A DNA stretch of 64,000 nucleotides from Chryseobacterium salipaludis (GCF_022968825.1 NZ_JALHKS010000002.1:1-64000), one strand, 5' to 3'; shown: positions 54,001 through 61,629, counted from the stretch's first letter. Notes: a model not told the origin generated them from the letters alone. Numbers and translations: made by a program.

Positions 54001-54310
54001 ATGGATAAACCGTGTTGACCTGAGAATCGCACAAAGTTTATTCACTGATATGGTTCAAAAAGGAGATAAAGTTCAGATTACCTTGGATATTATTAACTTT
54101 GGAAACCTTCTTAATTCCAAATGGGGAATTCAGGATTATACTGTAAGCAGCTACGGTGCAGCGATATTAGGTCGCTCCGGTGCTGTATCTGCAGATCCTT
54201 CTTTCACCATGTTGCGTGATGGTCAGTCTTTGGTAGCGTCTCCATACAGAGCTTCCAGCTCCCGAGGTACTACATTTAGTGCAGTTTTAGGATTTAAATA
54301 TTCTTTCTAA
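51002..54310 (+). CDS. TonB-dependent receptor with N-terminal regulatory-like domain (Oar-like)
   Basis: 1102 residues. The signal peptide MIFNPLKKSVLVAALAFAGYGTLQAQ is followed by a carboxypeptidase-regulatory-like Ig domain (about 27-115), a plug with SRSITEFTRLTPQANGNSFAGRD and a large barrel ending VLGFKYSF (terminal Phe). The long barrel, VNIAPFDVTQSGFTGAGINA motif and absence of a SusD partner place it in the Oar-like group of receptors. It imports or sorts an unknown large ligand across the outer membrane. Long untranslated promoter region upstream; strong terminator downstream. Confidence 0.92.
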   Translation: MIFNPLKKSVLVAALAFAGYGTLQAQVTTSNLSGIVTATAGKSVSNATIKATHLPSGTVYTATANASGAFNIANMRVGGPYRVEVTSGSEQPIIYEDVYLELGQPFVVNPVFGEKTATIAEVVLTGARGRNVNQTGAATNVGQKQIQELPQVSRSITEFTRLTPQANGNSFAGRDARYNNLQIDGANFNNGFGLSSNPLPGGNAQPISLDAIQEISVNIAPFDVTQSGFTGAGINAVTKSGTNRFHGSLYGYYNGKDLNGWKINGNEIQKVSGAKMTNGLTVGGPIVQNKLFFFVSGERETATGANASGANLWKASQDGIADPANNISRVKESDLIAVKNHLINRWGYDPGRYQGYADEAMQQGDKFLTRLDWNISDKHKFAVRYNYLKGTSMQVANATSGPAPRSAWGRVSDKAMTFENGNYSFENYVQSVTAELNSTFSSDLSNKFLFTYSKIQDTRKSPSDKLFPFVDIWDGSASGGNYISFGTELFTYLNDVYNDNFSFTNNLTYNLGRNSFTVGAAYEVQKFGNSYTRMGTGYYRYASVEDFLSTGTANEVAPISFGLTYPYANQDTYSRVNFGLLSAYLQDRITLTDKFNVTVGLRAELPSYLNDLTANPSIDALTLLDKNGNPKNYSSGEWPKSRVMLSPRLGFNYDVLGDRSLTLRGGTGIFTGRVPFVWLTNMPTNAGVLQNTVELDYAGVAPWIGNIRFHPEDIYYYVNNVPAGGENVFISTPKEGAPTTFALVDSDFKMPSVWRSSFGADFKIPNTPITLTTDILYTKDVNSVFQYGANRKESTFRMTNQDRAFYPDEKSYRYNDKIGANSAVVLTNSDTKGTAFSATFGASVRPWHGLSGSVFYTYSEAKEISANSGSSASSAWQASPTVDSPNQQSLSISNYSIPHRVVANLSYTIGKTTIGAYYNGENQGRYSYYYSNDVNGDGIANDLMYIPKVGETVKFADIKQGSTVLFTAAQQQEAFDKFIADNGLEKYRGTILPRNEFLLPWINRVDLRIAQSLFTDMVQKGDKVQITLDIINFGNLLNSKWGIQDYTVSSYGAAILGRSGAVSADPSFTMLRDGQSLVASPYRASSSRGTTFSAVLGFKYSF

Positions 54311-54336
54311 GAAGATTAATTCTTTCTAATAAAGTG

Positions 54337-54364
54337 ATCCCGGTCTGTGACCGGGATTTTTTTA
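54337..54364 (+). terminator. Terminator of the TonB-dependent receptor gene
   Basis: ATCCCGGTC (54337-54345) and GACCGGGAT (54349-54357), 9 bp, loop TGT, then a T run. The next gene's -7 box starts at 54363, directly at the end of it. Confidence 0.9.
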
Positions 54365-54370
54365 TCTTTG
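54363..54370 (+). promoter_or_regulatory. -7 element of the small membrane protein gene
   Basis: TATCTTTG matches TAnnTTTG; ATG 54394 follows after 23 nt. Confidence 0.6.
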
Positions 54371-54393
54371 TGCTACATTAAAAAAATAAAACA

Positions 54394-54828
54394 ATGGATT
54401 TCAACATCATGCTTAATGCACACCGTGGGTTTGCGTATTTGATTTTGCTGGCAACGGCCATTTTTGTAATTGCACTGCTGATGACGATGTTCGGCTATTC
54501 CGGCCGGATCACCAAACTGCTGCGTAAATCAACGCTGTTCACCATGATCTTCTTCCATGTCCAGGCGCTGATCGGACTGGTGATGCTGTTCTTCTTTTCG
54601 CCGGGCTTTCAGGCCGCGCGTGAATCAGGAACTTTAATGAAAGATGCCACCGCCAGAAATACCTTTGTGGAGCATCCCTTTGCCATGATTGTAGCTGCGG
54701 TACTGCTCACCATCGTGAACAAGAAATTTAAGATGAATGAAAAGCTGAACATGAGCTGGGTAATTATGTCCTTTATCGCACTTGCACTGATGCTGTGGGC
54801 TTTCCAGTGGACGAGACTTTTCGGTTAA
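54394..54828 (+). CDS. Four-helix membrane protein, unknown function
   Basis: 144 residues with four hydrophobic segments (about 12-33, 48-68, 92-107, 120-140). Histidines lie in or near three of them (LNAHRGF, IFFHVQALIG, FVEHPFAM), which would be compatible with haem or metal binding, but no family is recognised. Similar short proteins are common in Flavobacteriia. asd follows after 26 nt, so the two may be co-transcribed. Not assigned. Confidence 0.75.
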   Translation: MDFNIMLNAHRGFAYLILLATAIFVIALLMTMFGYSGRITKLLRKSTLFTMIFFHVQALIGLVMLFFFSPGFQAARESGTLMKDATARNTFVEHPFAMIVAAVLLTIVNKKFKMNEKLNMSWVIMSFIALALMLWAFQWTRLFG

Positions 54829-54854
54829 TTAACTTTAATACTTTCTGATATTAT

Positions 54855-55847
54855 ATGAAAATAGCACTTGTGGGCGCTACCGGTATGGTAGGCCAGGTAA
54901 TGCTGAAGGTTCTGGAAGAACGAAACTTTCCGGTGACGGAACTCTATCCCGTGGCTTCCGAGAAATCAATCGGCAAAACCATCGTTTTTTGCGGCAAAGA
55001 ATATCCTGTCGTTTCAATGGAAGAAGCGATCCGTAAGAAACCACAAATTGCGCTGTTTTCAGCGGGCGGCAGCACGTCGGCAGCATTTGCTCCGAAGTTT
55101 GCCGAAAACGGCACTACTGTTATTGACAACTCTTCCCACTTCCGGATGGAGGCGGATAAGAAACTAATCGTTCCGGAGATTAATGCAGCGTCTCTGACGA
55201 AGGAAGATAAAATTATTGCCAATCCGAATTGCTCCACTATTCAGCTAGTGCTGGCGCTCGCGCCCCTTCATCAGAAATACGGCCTGAAACGCGTGATTGT
55301 GTCAACCTATCAGTCTGTCACCGGTACCGGTAAAAAAGCAGTTGATCAGCTCAACGCAGAAATCGCCGGAAACGACAGCGGCGAAAAGGTGTATCCTCAT
55401 CATATTTTTAAGAACGCACTGCCACACTGCGATGTGTTCAGTGAAGATGATTACACAAAGGAAGAGATCAAGCTGATGACGGAACCGCATAAAATCATGC
55501 AGGACGATTCTTTTAAAATCACAGCCACAGCCGTGCGGGTGCCTGTGCAGGGCGGCCACTCCGAAAGTGTAAATATCGAGTTTAATAAAGACTTTGACCT
55601 TTCAGAAGTGCGGAACCTGCTGGCAGATAGCCCGGGTATTGAAGTGGTTGATGATGTAGCCAATAATCAATATCCGATGCCTTTGTATGCCGAAGGTAAA
55701 GACGAGGTTTTTGTGGGCAGAATCCGCCGCGACAATTCCCAGCCAAATACGCTGAATATGTGGATTGTGGCCGATAACCTGCGGAAAGGTGCCGCCACCA
55801 ATGCGGTACAAATTGCAGAATATCTGCATCAGCATCAATTATTATAA
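54855..55847 (+). CDS. asd: Aspartate-semialdehyde dehydrogenase
   Basis: 330 residues. NADP-binding VGATGMVGQ (6-14), nucleophile Cys126 in IANPNCSTIQ and His235 in VQGGHSESVN. It reduces aspartyl phosphate to aspartate semialdehyde, a branch point to lysine/diaminopimelate, threonine and methionine. An intrinsic terminator follows directly. Confidence 0.97.
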   Translation: MKIALVGATGMVGQVMLKVLEERNFPVTELYPVASEKSIGKTIVFCGKEYPVVSMEEAIRKKPQIALFSAGGSTSAAFAPKFAENGTTVIDNSSHFRMEADKKLIVPEINAASLTKEDKIIANPNCSTIQLVLALAPLHQKYGLKRVIVSTYQSVTGTGKKAVDQLNAEIAGNDSGEKVYPHHIFKNALPHCDVFSEDDYTKEEIKLMTEPHKIMQDDSFKITATAVRVPVQGGHSESVNIEFNKDFDLSEVRNLLADSPGIEVVDDVANNQYPMPLYAEGKDEVFVGRIRRDNSQPNTLNMWIVADNLRKGAATNAVQIAEYLHQHQLL

Positions 55848-55853
55848 ACAAAC

Positions 55854-55879
55854 AGCCCGCTCCACAGCGGGCTTTTTTA
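55854..55879 (+). terminator. Terminator of asd
   Basis: AGCCCGC (55854-55860) and GCGGGCT (55867-55873), loop TCCACA, then TTTTTT. Confidence 0.9.
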
Positions 55880-55922
55880 TTATTAGACAGAGCGAACTTT
55901 TGCAACTACTATTTTAAAACAT

Positions 55923-56912
55923 ATGTCAAATCATCATACAAATACGCACATCCGTTTCCAGTGGCTCATCGCCGCTGCCGGCGTTGTGCTTTTCGCCGTC
56001 AAAATCGTCGCCTGGCGGCTGACTTGTTCCGATGCTGTATTCTCCGATGGGATGGAGAGTATCGTGAACATTATGGCTGCCTTCATGGGGTTGTACGCAC
56101 TTGCTCTGGCAGCTAAGCCACGTGACCCCGAGCATCCGTACGGGCACGGTAAAGTGGAGTTTATCACTTCGGGTATTGAGGGCGGACTGATTATGGTGGC
56201 CGGTGCCATCATCATCGTGCAAAGTGCAGTTTCGCTCATCAATGGGAATACGCCCCAAAAGCTGGAATGGGGAATCCTGATCATCGCGGGCACGGCCGTT
56301 GTCAATTACATTCTGGGGCATATTTCCTGGCTGCGCGGCGTGCGCGAGAACTCACTGGTATTGCAGAGCTCCGGGAAACATTTGAAAACAGATACGCTGA
56401 CCACTGTCGCAATTGTAGCTGGACTTCTCATCGTCCATCTCACCGGATGGTACTGGGCGGACCCTGCTATTGCCGCATGTTTTGGCCTCTACATTATTTA
56501 TGTGGGATACAGGATTCTGCGCACGGCGCTGAGCGGAATAATGGACGAGGCTGATGAAACACTGCTTGCTGATCTGGCGGTACTGCTGGAAGAACACCGA
56601 AAGCCACAGTGGATTGATCTGCACAACGTCCGTATTCAGCAGCATGGCAGCCGGCTGCATATTGATGCGCACATGACTTTGCCCTGGTATTATGAATTAC
56701 GGCGCGCACATCAGGAACTGGAGGAAGTATACCAGCTGATCGGCGCGAACGCCAGCAGGCCGGTGGAACTTAATTTCCATATTGATGACTGCCGCAAAAT
56801 TTCCTGTTCAATTTGCACCATGCAAAATTGCCCTGTCCGGCAGCTGCCTTTGAAGAAAAAAATTCCCTGGACTTCGGAAACGCTTAGCCAGCACCGTAAA
56901 CACGGCCTTTAA
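55923..56912 (+). CDS. Cation diffusion facilitator (CDF) transporter
   Basis: 329 residues with about six membrane helices. Motifs SDGMESIVNIMAAFMGLYAL and GHGKVEFITSGIEGGL, plus KHLKTDTLTTVAIV, are the metal-binding segments of CDF transporters, which export Zn2+ (or Fe2+/Mn2+) from the cytoplasm. The usual HxxxD pairs are altered in helix 2 (SDGMES), so the metal is unclear. The C-terminal domain is extended by a Cys-rich tail (DDCRKISCSICTMQNC), suggestive of metal or redox sensing. Its 3' end overlaps the convergent XrtF-partner gene by 4 nt. Confidence 0.9.
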   Translation: MSNHHTNTHIRFQWLIAAAGVVLFAVKIVAWRLTCSDAVFSDGMESIVNIMAAFMGLYALALAAKPRDPEHPYGHGKVEFITSGIEGGLIMVAGAIIIVQSAVSLINGNTPQKLEWGILIIAGTAVVNYILGHISWLRGVRENSLVLQSSGKHLKTDTLTTVAIVAGLLIVHLTGWYWADPAIAACFGLYIIYVGYRILRTALSGIMDEADETLLADLAVLLEEHRKPQWIDLHNVRIQQHGSRLHIDAHMTLPWYYELRRAHQELEEVYQLIGANASRPVELNFHIDDCRKISCSICTMQNCPVRQLPLKKKIPWTSETLSQHRKHGL

Positions 56913-57346
56913 GCTGCATTTTGAGCAAGACGCGAACGGTAATAAAACAACGGCACCAATAATAAAACCGTTAAAGGCTGTATGACAAACCTCCGCATAT
57001 AAAAAGAGAAAAGGTAGCCGATTTCAAACTGAGTGTGTACTGCGTATAAATACAAGGGAAATGTAATCAGGAAAACAAGTGCGATCAGAAGTGCAGCCTG
57101 TTTCGTCCAGACCTTATTCCGGAAAAGCACCTGAATTAACAGTAAAGAAAAGAAGAGATTTAATGCAAACCTGAACAAGTGATTCAGCACCAGCTTAGGC
57201 ATTTCATACGGCGGAAAAACGGCATGCCGGTCTGCCAGCAGAAAATAGTCGCGCAACGGATCATAAAACACTTTGGTTTCCAGCATGCGCACAGCCACCA
57301 GCCCGGCCAGGGCAACTATCATTAAAAGCCAGCGCACCCATTTCAT
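56909..57346 (-). CDS. Exosortase F-associated membrane protein
   Basis: 145 residues, four membrane segments. It matches the small membrane protein that accompanies XrtF in Flavobacteriia: MKWVRWLLMIVALAGLVAVR, ETKVFYDPLRDYF and YAVHTQFEIGYLFSFYMRRF. It overlaps the XrtF gene by 4 nt (translational coupling). Its role is unknown; co-occurrence suggests part of the same membrane complex. Confidence 0.85.
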   Translation of the reverse strand: MKWVRWLLMIVALAGLVAVRMLETKVFYDPLRDYFLLADRHAVFPPYEMPKLVLNHLFRFALNLFFSLLLIQVLFRNKVWTKQAALLIALVFLITFPLYLYAVHTQFEIGYLFSFYMRRFVIQPLTVLLLVPLFYYRSRLAQNAA

Positions 57347-57876
57347 TTGGCCGCACTTTTAAGAACAAAACCTTTAATCCAAAGAAGCCAGAGCAGCACG
57401 ACGGTTCCATAAATAATGGCGGGAAAGAAATAGTCGTGTCCGATTTTGGTGTAATGCGGATAATGCAGCACCAGGAGATTAAGCCCGGCAATTCGCAACA
57501 CATTGATGATATGTAATATAATTACACCGCCAAATGCAAATAAAAAGGTGCGCAACCCACTGTAAAAAGCAAAAATAAAAGCAAGGAATAAAATAATGAC
57601 AGACACGGCGTTGCAGCCTTCCACCATCCGGGTCACATATTGCCCGTTTATGTAGAAATAGGTGGTTTCCTCCAGCGGTTGACCGGGCACCAGCAAAGTG
57701 GTATACCCCAACCATTCCTGGACCATCGCTACCTGGCGCATCACCCAATCAGAAAGCGGATCCAGACCGTGATCGCGGTGGCCGTTCAGATAAAGCTGAT
57801 ACGCGCCCACCAGCACCACATACAGCAGTACAAACCGCAGCAGCATTTTCAGTACCGGCTTGAAATCCTTCCACAT
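57343..57876 (-). CDS. xrtF: Exosortase family protein XrtF
   Basis: 177 residues with about six membrane segments. The exosortase triad is visible: Cys88 in MVEGCNAVSV, Arg128 in INVLRIAG and His147 in IGHDYFFP. XrtF is a membrane transpeptidase-like enzyme thought to recognise and process a C-terminal signal on exported proteins. It is followed by its partner gene with a 4-nt overlap. A TATATTTG box on the minus strand ends 5 nt before its ATG. Substrates are not known from this window. Confidence 0.9.
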   Translation of the reverse strand: MWKDFKPVLKMLLRFVLLYVVLVGAYQLYLNGHRDHGLDPLSDWVMRQVAMVQEWLGYTTLLVPGQPLEETTYFYINGQYVTRMVEGCNAVSVIILFLAFIFAFYSGLRTFLFAFGGVIILHIINVLRIAGLNLLVLHYPHYTKIGHDYFFPAIIYGTVVLLWLLWIKGFVLKSAAK

Positions 57877-57881
57877 AGGCG

Positions 57882-57889
57882 CAAATATA
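57882..57889 (-). promoter_or_regulatory. -7 element 5 nt before xrtF
   Basis: Minus strand TATATTTG matches TAnnTTTG; CGCCT separates it from the ATG (57874-57876). Confidence 0.6.
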
Positions 57890-57911
57890 CTGCTTTAAAA
57901 CAGGAAATTGC

Positions 57912-57919
57912 TATATTTG
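57912..57919 (+). promoter_or_regulatory. -7 element of the phosphotransferase operon
   Basis: TATATTTG matches TAnnTTTG; ATG 57927 follows after TGACCCT. The xrtF box lies on the other strand 22 nt away, making a compact divergent promoter. Confidence 0.6.
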
Positions 57920-57926
57920 TGACCCT

Positions 57927-58955
57927 ATGACTACCGACGAAGCCCGCCAGTTTTTCGAAAATTTTGCCGGCAGTGCTGCAGATGTTTTTCAGCCACTGGC
58001 AGCCAGCGGCTCAGCGCGGATGAATTACGTTGCGTCTGCAAATAATACCAGATACATCCTTACCGCCAATCATCATATTGCGGAGAATGAAAGTTTTCTC
58101 TATCTGTCCCAGGTCTTTCAGAATTTAAAACTCAACACGCCCAAAATCTTCACCGTTTCTGCGGACCGCACGATGTACGTGCAGGAGTTTCTGGGCACAC
58201 AGACACTGGCAGAATGGTTTAAGACAAATCCGCCAGTTGATGAAATAAAAACGACGGTGCAGCAGGTTCTTCGTAAATTATATCATCTGCAGAAAGCAAC
58301 GTTTGGTAAAATAAATTTCAGCAGGTCCTATGAGTACGCCTCTTATGATGAACTGCCGGTTACCAGCGATCTATATTACTTTAAAGCCTATATCGCTGAT
58401 ATGCTGGAGCTTCCTTATCATAAAGGAAAACTGCTTGCGGAATTCCGGGAAATTATTGAGCGGGTAAGTAAACTGCAACCCAGGGGCATTATGATGCGCG
58501 ACTTTCAGGCGAGGAATATCATGCTTAATGACAAAGCGGATGTTTTCTTTATCGATTACCAGGCCGCGATGGAAGGCCCGCTGATGTACGATGTCATTTC
58601 CTTTCTTTATCAGGCAAGTGCGCCGTTTACGCAAGCGTTCCGAACTGAGATGGTTTCTTACTACTACTCCTTGTGGAAGGAGGAAGAAACTGTGAGCGTT
58701 TTGCAGCAATCCTTTATGCCGCTAAAACTCATTCGTTTTCTGCAGGTGCTCGGCGCGTATGGTTTCCGTGGCTTGGTCCAACGAAAACCCCACTTCATCA
58801 GCAGCCTCAGACCCGGTATTCTTAATCTGGTCAACTTTACGGAAGAATGGGAAGAAATGCCACAATATCCGGAACTCAGAAATTTAATTCAAACTTTAAA
58901 CAGCGAAGATACCGCTGCGAAAATAGCAACCTTAATAAACAGCCGTCAGCGCTGA
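57927..58955 (+). CDS. Aminoglycoside-phosphotransferase-like sugar kinase (AmgK-like)
   Basis: 342 residues. The kinase catalytic loop MMRDFQARNIML (189-200) contains the Brenner motif with Asp192, and FFIDYQAAMEG (208-217) the metal-binding Asp210. Fold and context match AmgK, which phosphorylates the anomeric position of N-acetylmuramate/N-acetylglucosamine in cell-wall recycling, since a MurU-like nucleotidyltransferase is two genes downstream. Known AmgK-MurU pairs do not normally include the RapZ-like protein found between them here. Substrate is inferred. Confidence 0.82.
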   Translation: MTTDEARQFFENFAGSAADVFQPLAASGSARMNYVASANNTRYILTANHHIAENESFLYLSQVFQNLKLNTPKIFTVSADRTMYVQEFLGTQTLAEWFKTNPPVDEIKTTVQQVLRKLYHLQKATFGKINFSRSYEYASYDELPVTSDLYYFKAYIADMLELPYHKGKLLAEFREIIERVSKLQPRGIMMRDFQARNIMLNDKADVFFIDYQAAMEGPLMYDVISFLYQASAPFTQAFRTEMVSYYYSLWKEEETVSVLQQSFMPLKLIRFLQVLGAYGFRGLVQRKPHFISSLRPGILNLVNFTEEWEEMPQYPELRNLIQTLNSEDTAAKIATLINSRQR

Positions 58956-58972
58956 TTTTAAAAATATATCTT

Positions 58973-59395
58973 ATGAGTTTAACCATAGAAGTACACAGTT
59001 TTTCATATAAAAAGGGAGGCATTCCCAAAGATAGTTCCGGCAACGGCGGCGGTTTTGCCTTCGATTGCCGCGGAATCCTGAATCCGGGCCGGCAACAGGA
59101 ATATTGCGACCAGACCGGCTGCGATGTGGGTGTGCAGGAATTCCTGGAAACACAAACCGATATGCCGCAGTTCCTAAAATTGGTGCAAGACCTTATTTCC
59201 ATTAATGTAGAAAATTATTTATCCCGCGGTTTTGAACATCTGCAGGTTAATTTCGGCTGCACCGGCGGACAGCACCGTTCGGTATATGCCGCAGATCAAA
59301 CGGCTGCTTTTCTTCGGAAGAAATATCCGCAGGCGACCGTTAAACTGATTCATGATGAGCAACCGCAGTTGTGTATTGCTGATTCCGGGTTGTAA
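58973..59395 (+). CDS. Free-standing RapZ C-terminal-like domain protein
   Basis: I place the start at ATG 58973 (42 codons inside the longest frame), which gives MSLTIEVHSFSYKKGGIPKD, a clean domain start 17 nt after the kinase stop. The 140 residues match the C-terminal domain of RapZ: FDCRGILNPG, CDVGVQEFLE, NFGCTGGQHRSVY. RapZ senses glucosamine-6-phosphate in enterobacteria; the N-terminal ATPase half is absent here. Its stop overlaps the next start (TAATG). It may sense amino sugars produced in the pathway of its neighbours. Confidence 0.88.
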   Translation: MSLTIEVHSFSYKKGGIPKDSSGNGGGFAFDCRGILNPGRQQEYCDQTGCDVGVQEFLETQTDMPQFLKLVQDLISINVENYLSRGFEHLQVNFGCTGGQHRSVYAADQTAAFLRKKYPQATVKLIHDEQPQLCIADSGL

Positions 59396-60108
59396 TGAAA
59401 GCATTAATTTTCGCGGCCGGAAAGGGAACCAGGTTGCGCCCTTTCACTGATCACCATCCGAAAGCGTTGGCTCCCGTGAACGGTGTGCCGCTGCTGGAAA
59501 GAAATATTCTGTACCTCAAAGGTTTCGGAATTACCCATTTTGTGATTAATATCCATCATTTCGGCGACCAAATCCGGGAGTTCCTGAAAAAAAATGACAA
59601 TTTCGGCGTTTCGGTTCAGTTGTCGGATGAAAAAGAAATGCTGCTGGAAACCGGCGGTGGCCTGCTTTTTGCGCGTGCGCTGCTGGAAGACAGTACAGAT
59701 TTCCTGGTCATGAACGCTGACATTCTCACTGATCTGGATCTCAATTCCTTTGTTGACTACCATTTGGCCAAAAATGATTTTGCTACATTAGCAGTATCAG
59801 ACCGGAACAGTTCACGCAAGCTTTTGTTTAATGAGGAAATGCAGCTGAAAGGCTGGCGCAATATGAGCACCGGCGAAGAAAACCTGGCGGCGCCCGCGGG
59901 ATCATTGCAGGAACTTGCCTTCAGTGGAATCCATTGCCTGAACGCCCGTATTTTTAATAAAATCCGCCGCACCGGTTCATTTTCCATTATGAAGGAATAC
60001 CTGGACCTGATGCATACTGAAAACATTCATGGCTATCAGCACTCAGCCGTCATCGTAGATGTGGGCAGACCGGAATCTGTGCAGGAGGCCGAAAAAATAT
60101 TTAAATAG
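59395..60108 (+). CDS. Nucleotidyltransferase (MurU-like)
   Basis: 237 residues. The N-terminal MKALIFAAGKGTRLRPFTDHHPKAL is the GxGTRLxPxT...PK signature of sugar-1-phosphate nucleotidyltransferases, with MNADILTDLDL as the metal-binding Asp segment. Its size and the AmgK-like kinase in the same operon suggest conversion of an N-acetylamino-sugar 1-phosphate to a UDP-sugar, bypassing de novo synthesis. The base and sugar specificity cannot be fixed from sequence. Confidence 0.87.
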   Translation: MKALIFAAGKGTRLRPFTDHHPKALAPVNGVPLLERNILYLKGFGITHFVINIHHFGDQIREFLKKNDNFGVSVQLSDEKEMLLETGGGLLFARALLEDSTDFLVMNADILTDLDLNSFVDYHLAKNDFATLAVSDRNSSRKLLFNEEMQLKGWRNMSTGEENLAAPAGSLQELAFSGIHCLNARIFNKIRRTGSFSIMKEYLDLMHTENIHGYQHSAVIVDVGRPESVQEAEKIFK

Positions 60109-60867
60109 ATGAGCAAAATAGAAAGAGGAAAAGGCAAAACCAAGCTTGCCGCAGGGAGCGCTTTTGAAATAGATCAGAAAATTCAAAAATCTTTTAAGGA
60201 AAAAACCTGGGACGAAACCGTAACCAAGGACAGCTGGATGGTTTTTAAGGTCATGTCGGAATTCGTGGACGGATACGAGAAGATGGCCAAGATCGGGCCA
60301 TGCGTTTCTATTTTCGGGTCAGCACGACTGAAGCCTGAGGATCCCTATTATAAACTCGCTACTGAAATCGCGGAAAAGATTACCGATATCGGTTTCGGGA
60401 TCATCACCGGTGGCGGGCCCGGAATTATGGAGGCCGGGAACCGCGGCGCACGAAACGGCGGCGGAAAATCCATTGGTTTAAATATTGACCTTCCTTTTGA
60501 GCAGCATTTTAATCCCTATATCGACAAAGGGTTAAGTATTGATTTTGATTATTTCTTCGTTAGGAAAGTAATGTTCGTGAAATATTCCCAGGGCTTCATT
60601 GTGATGCCGGGCGGTTTTGGAACACTGGATGAACTGATGGAGGCAATCACCCTGATCCAGACGGATAAGATCGGCAAGTTCCCGATTGTGCTGGTGGGTT
60701 CAAAATTCTGGTCCGGTTTGCTGGATTGGTTTACCGATGTTTTGCTCGCCAACAAACTCATCTCTGAGGGAGATCTGGAGCTCTATCGTGTGGTGGATAC
60801 AGCAGATGAAGCCGTGGCGCACATTAAGGCATTTTATGATAAATACACGGTTAACGTGAACTTCTGA
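60109..60867 (+). CDS. LOG family protein (TIGR00730-type)
   Basis: 252 residues. GFGIITGGGPGIMEAGNRGA and FIVMPGGFGTLDELMEAI contain the GGGxGxM and PGGxGTxxE motifs of LOG proteins, which hydrolyse nucleoside 5'-monophosphates (pyrimidine/purine 5'-nucleotide phosphoribohydrolase; cytokinin activation in some). It starts immediately after the previous stop codon, so it belongs to the amino-sugar operon, but a functional link is unclear. Confidence 0.92.
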   Translation: MSKIERGKGKTKLAAGSAFEIDQKIQKSFKEKTWDETVTKDSWMVFKVMSEFVDGYEKMAKIGPCVSIFGSARLKPEDPYYKLATEIAEKITDIGFGIITGGGPGIMEAGNRGARNGGGKSIGLNIDLPFEQHFNPYIDKGLSIDFDYFFVRKVMFVKYSQGFIVMPGGFGTLDELMEAITLIQTDKIGKFPIVLVGSKFWSGLLDWFTDVLLANKLISEGDLELYRVVDTADEAVAHIKAFYDKYTVNVNF

Positions 60868-60909
60868 TTGGCATCATATTTGAGAATTACAACTACAATT
60901 TAAAGGAAG

Positions 60910-61380
60910 ATGAAAAAATTTTTATATAGTTTATTAATTTTTGCATCGATGCTGATGATGAGTTTTGCGGTTGCAGAATTTTACTCCTCGATGACGAAAG
61001 TAGATTACCTCGAAGGGAGTAAGAAGCTGAAATTCACTACAAAAATGAATACCTCGCATATTTCCGATGCGATCAAAATAAATCCCAACACGGCCGGTTT
61101 TGAAGCTGAAGTTAAAAAGTATGTCAATAATAATTTTGATGTCTATGTGAACGGCTCGTCCCGCACCCTCACCTTTACGGGAAGCCAGGTAAACGGTGAA
61201 TCCGTCTGGGTGTATTTTGAAGCAGGAGGGATTACCGATATCAGCACGATTAAAATTAAAAACTCCATTATGCTGGCCACGTTCCCGAAACAACTGAACC
61301 TGGTCAATATTGCCTACCGTGGTGTACAAAAAACGATTAAGTTCCAGCGCGGCAAGGAAGTAGATGAAGTTAGTTTTTAA
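60910..61380 (+). CDS. DUF6702-family secreted protein
   Basis: 156 residues, signal MKKFLYSLLIFASMLMMSFA then AEFYSSMTKVDYLEGSKKLKF and IAYRGVQKTIKFQRGKE, typical of the DUF6702 family of Bacteroidota periplasmic proteins, of unknown function. In other genomes these occur next to M1 peptidases and HupE-like proteins; here it stands alone after the LOG gene with its own terminator. Confidence 0.85.
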   Translation: MKKFLYSLLIFASMLMMSFAVAEFYSSMTKVDYLEGSKKLKFTTKMNTSHISDAIKINPNTAGFEAEVKKYVNNNFDVYVNGSSRTLTFTGSQVNGESVWVYFEAGGITDISTIKIKNSIMLATFPKQLNLVNIAYRGVQKTIKFQRGKEVDEVSF

Positions 61381-61407
61381 GTAAAACGCAACTAAGAAAA
61401 GACAGTG

Positions 61408-61437
61408 AACCGGATGCAATTGCACCCGGTTTTTTTA
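61408..61437 (+). terminator. Terminator of the DUF6702 gene
   Basis: AACCGG (61408-61413) pairs with CCGGTT-like sequence (61426-61431), extended by TGCAA:TTGCA, followed by a T run. Confidence 0.8.
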
Positions 61438-61568
61438 GGTCGTTATTAAGAACATGCAACATCACAGAAGTGTTTCCTTTGCTAAATGGTTAGCTGCCAA
61501 CTCAACTTCTCAGCCATACCGGACAGAGTTCTGTCTAACCTTTGGACCTGCCCATTCTGCACATAAGC

Positions 61569-61600
61569 AAAGAGCCACCTCCTCGCGGAAGTAGCTCTTT
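61569..61600. terminator. Bidirectional terminator-like hairpin
   Basis: AAAGAGC (61569-61575) and GCTCTTT (61594-61600) flank further paired bases to form a stem of about 14 bp with GU pairs over a GCGA-type loop. It lies between convergent genes. Confidence 0.7.
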
Positions 61601-61629
61601 ATATAATTATTTAAACATCTCATGCGATA

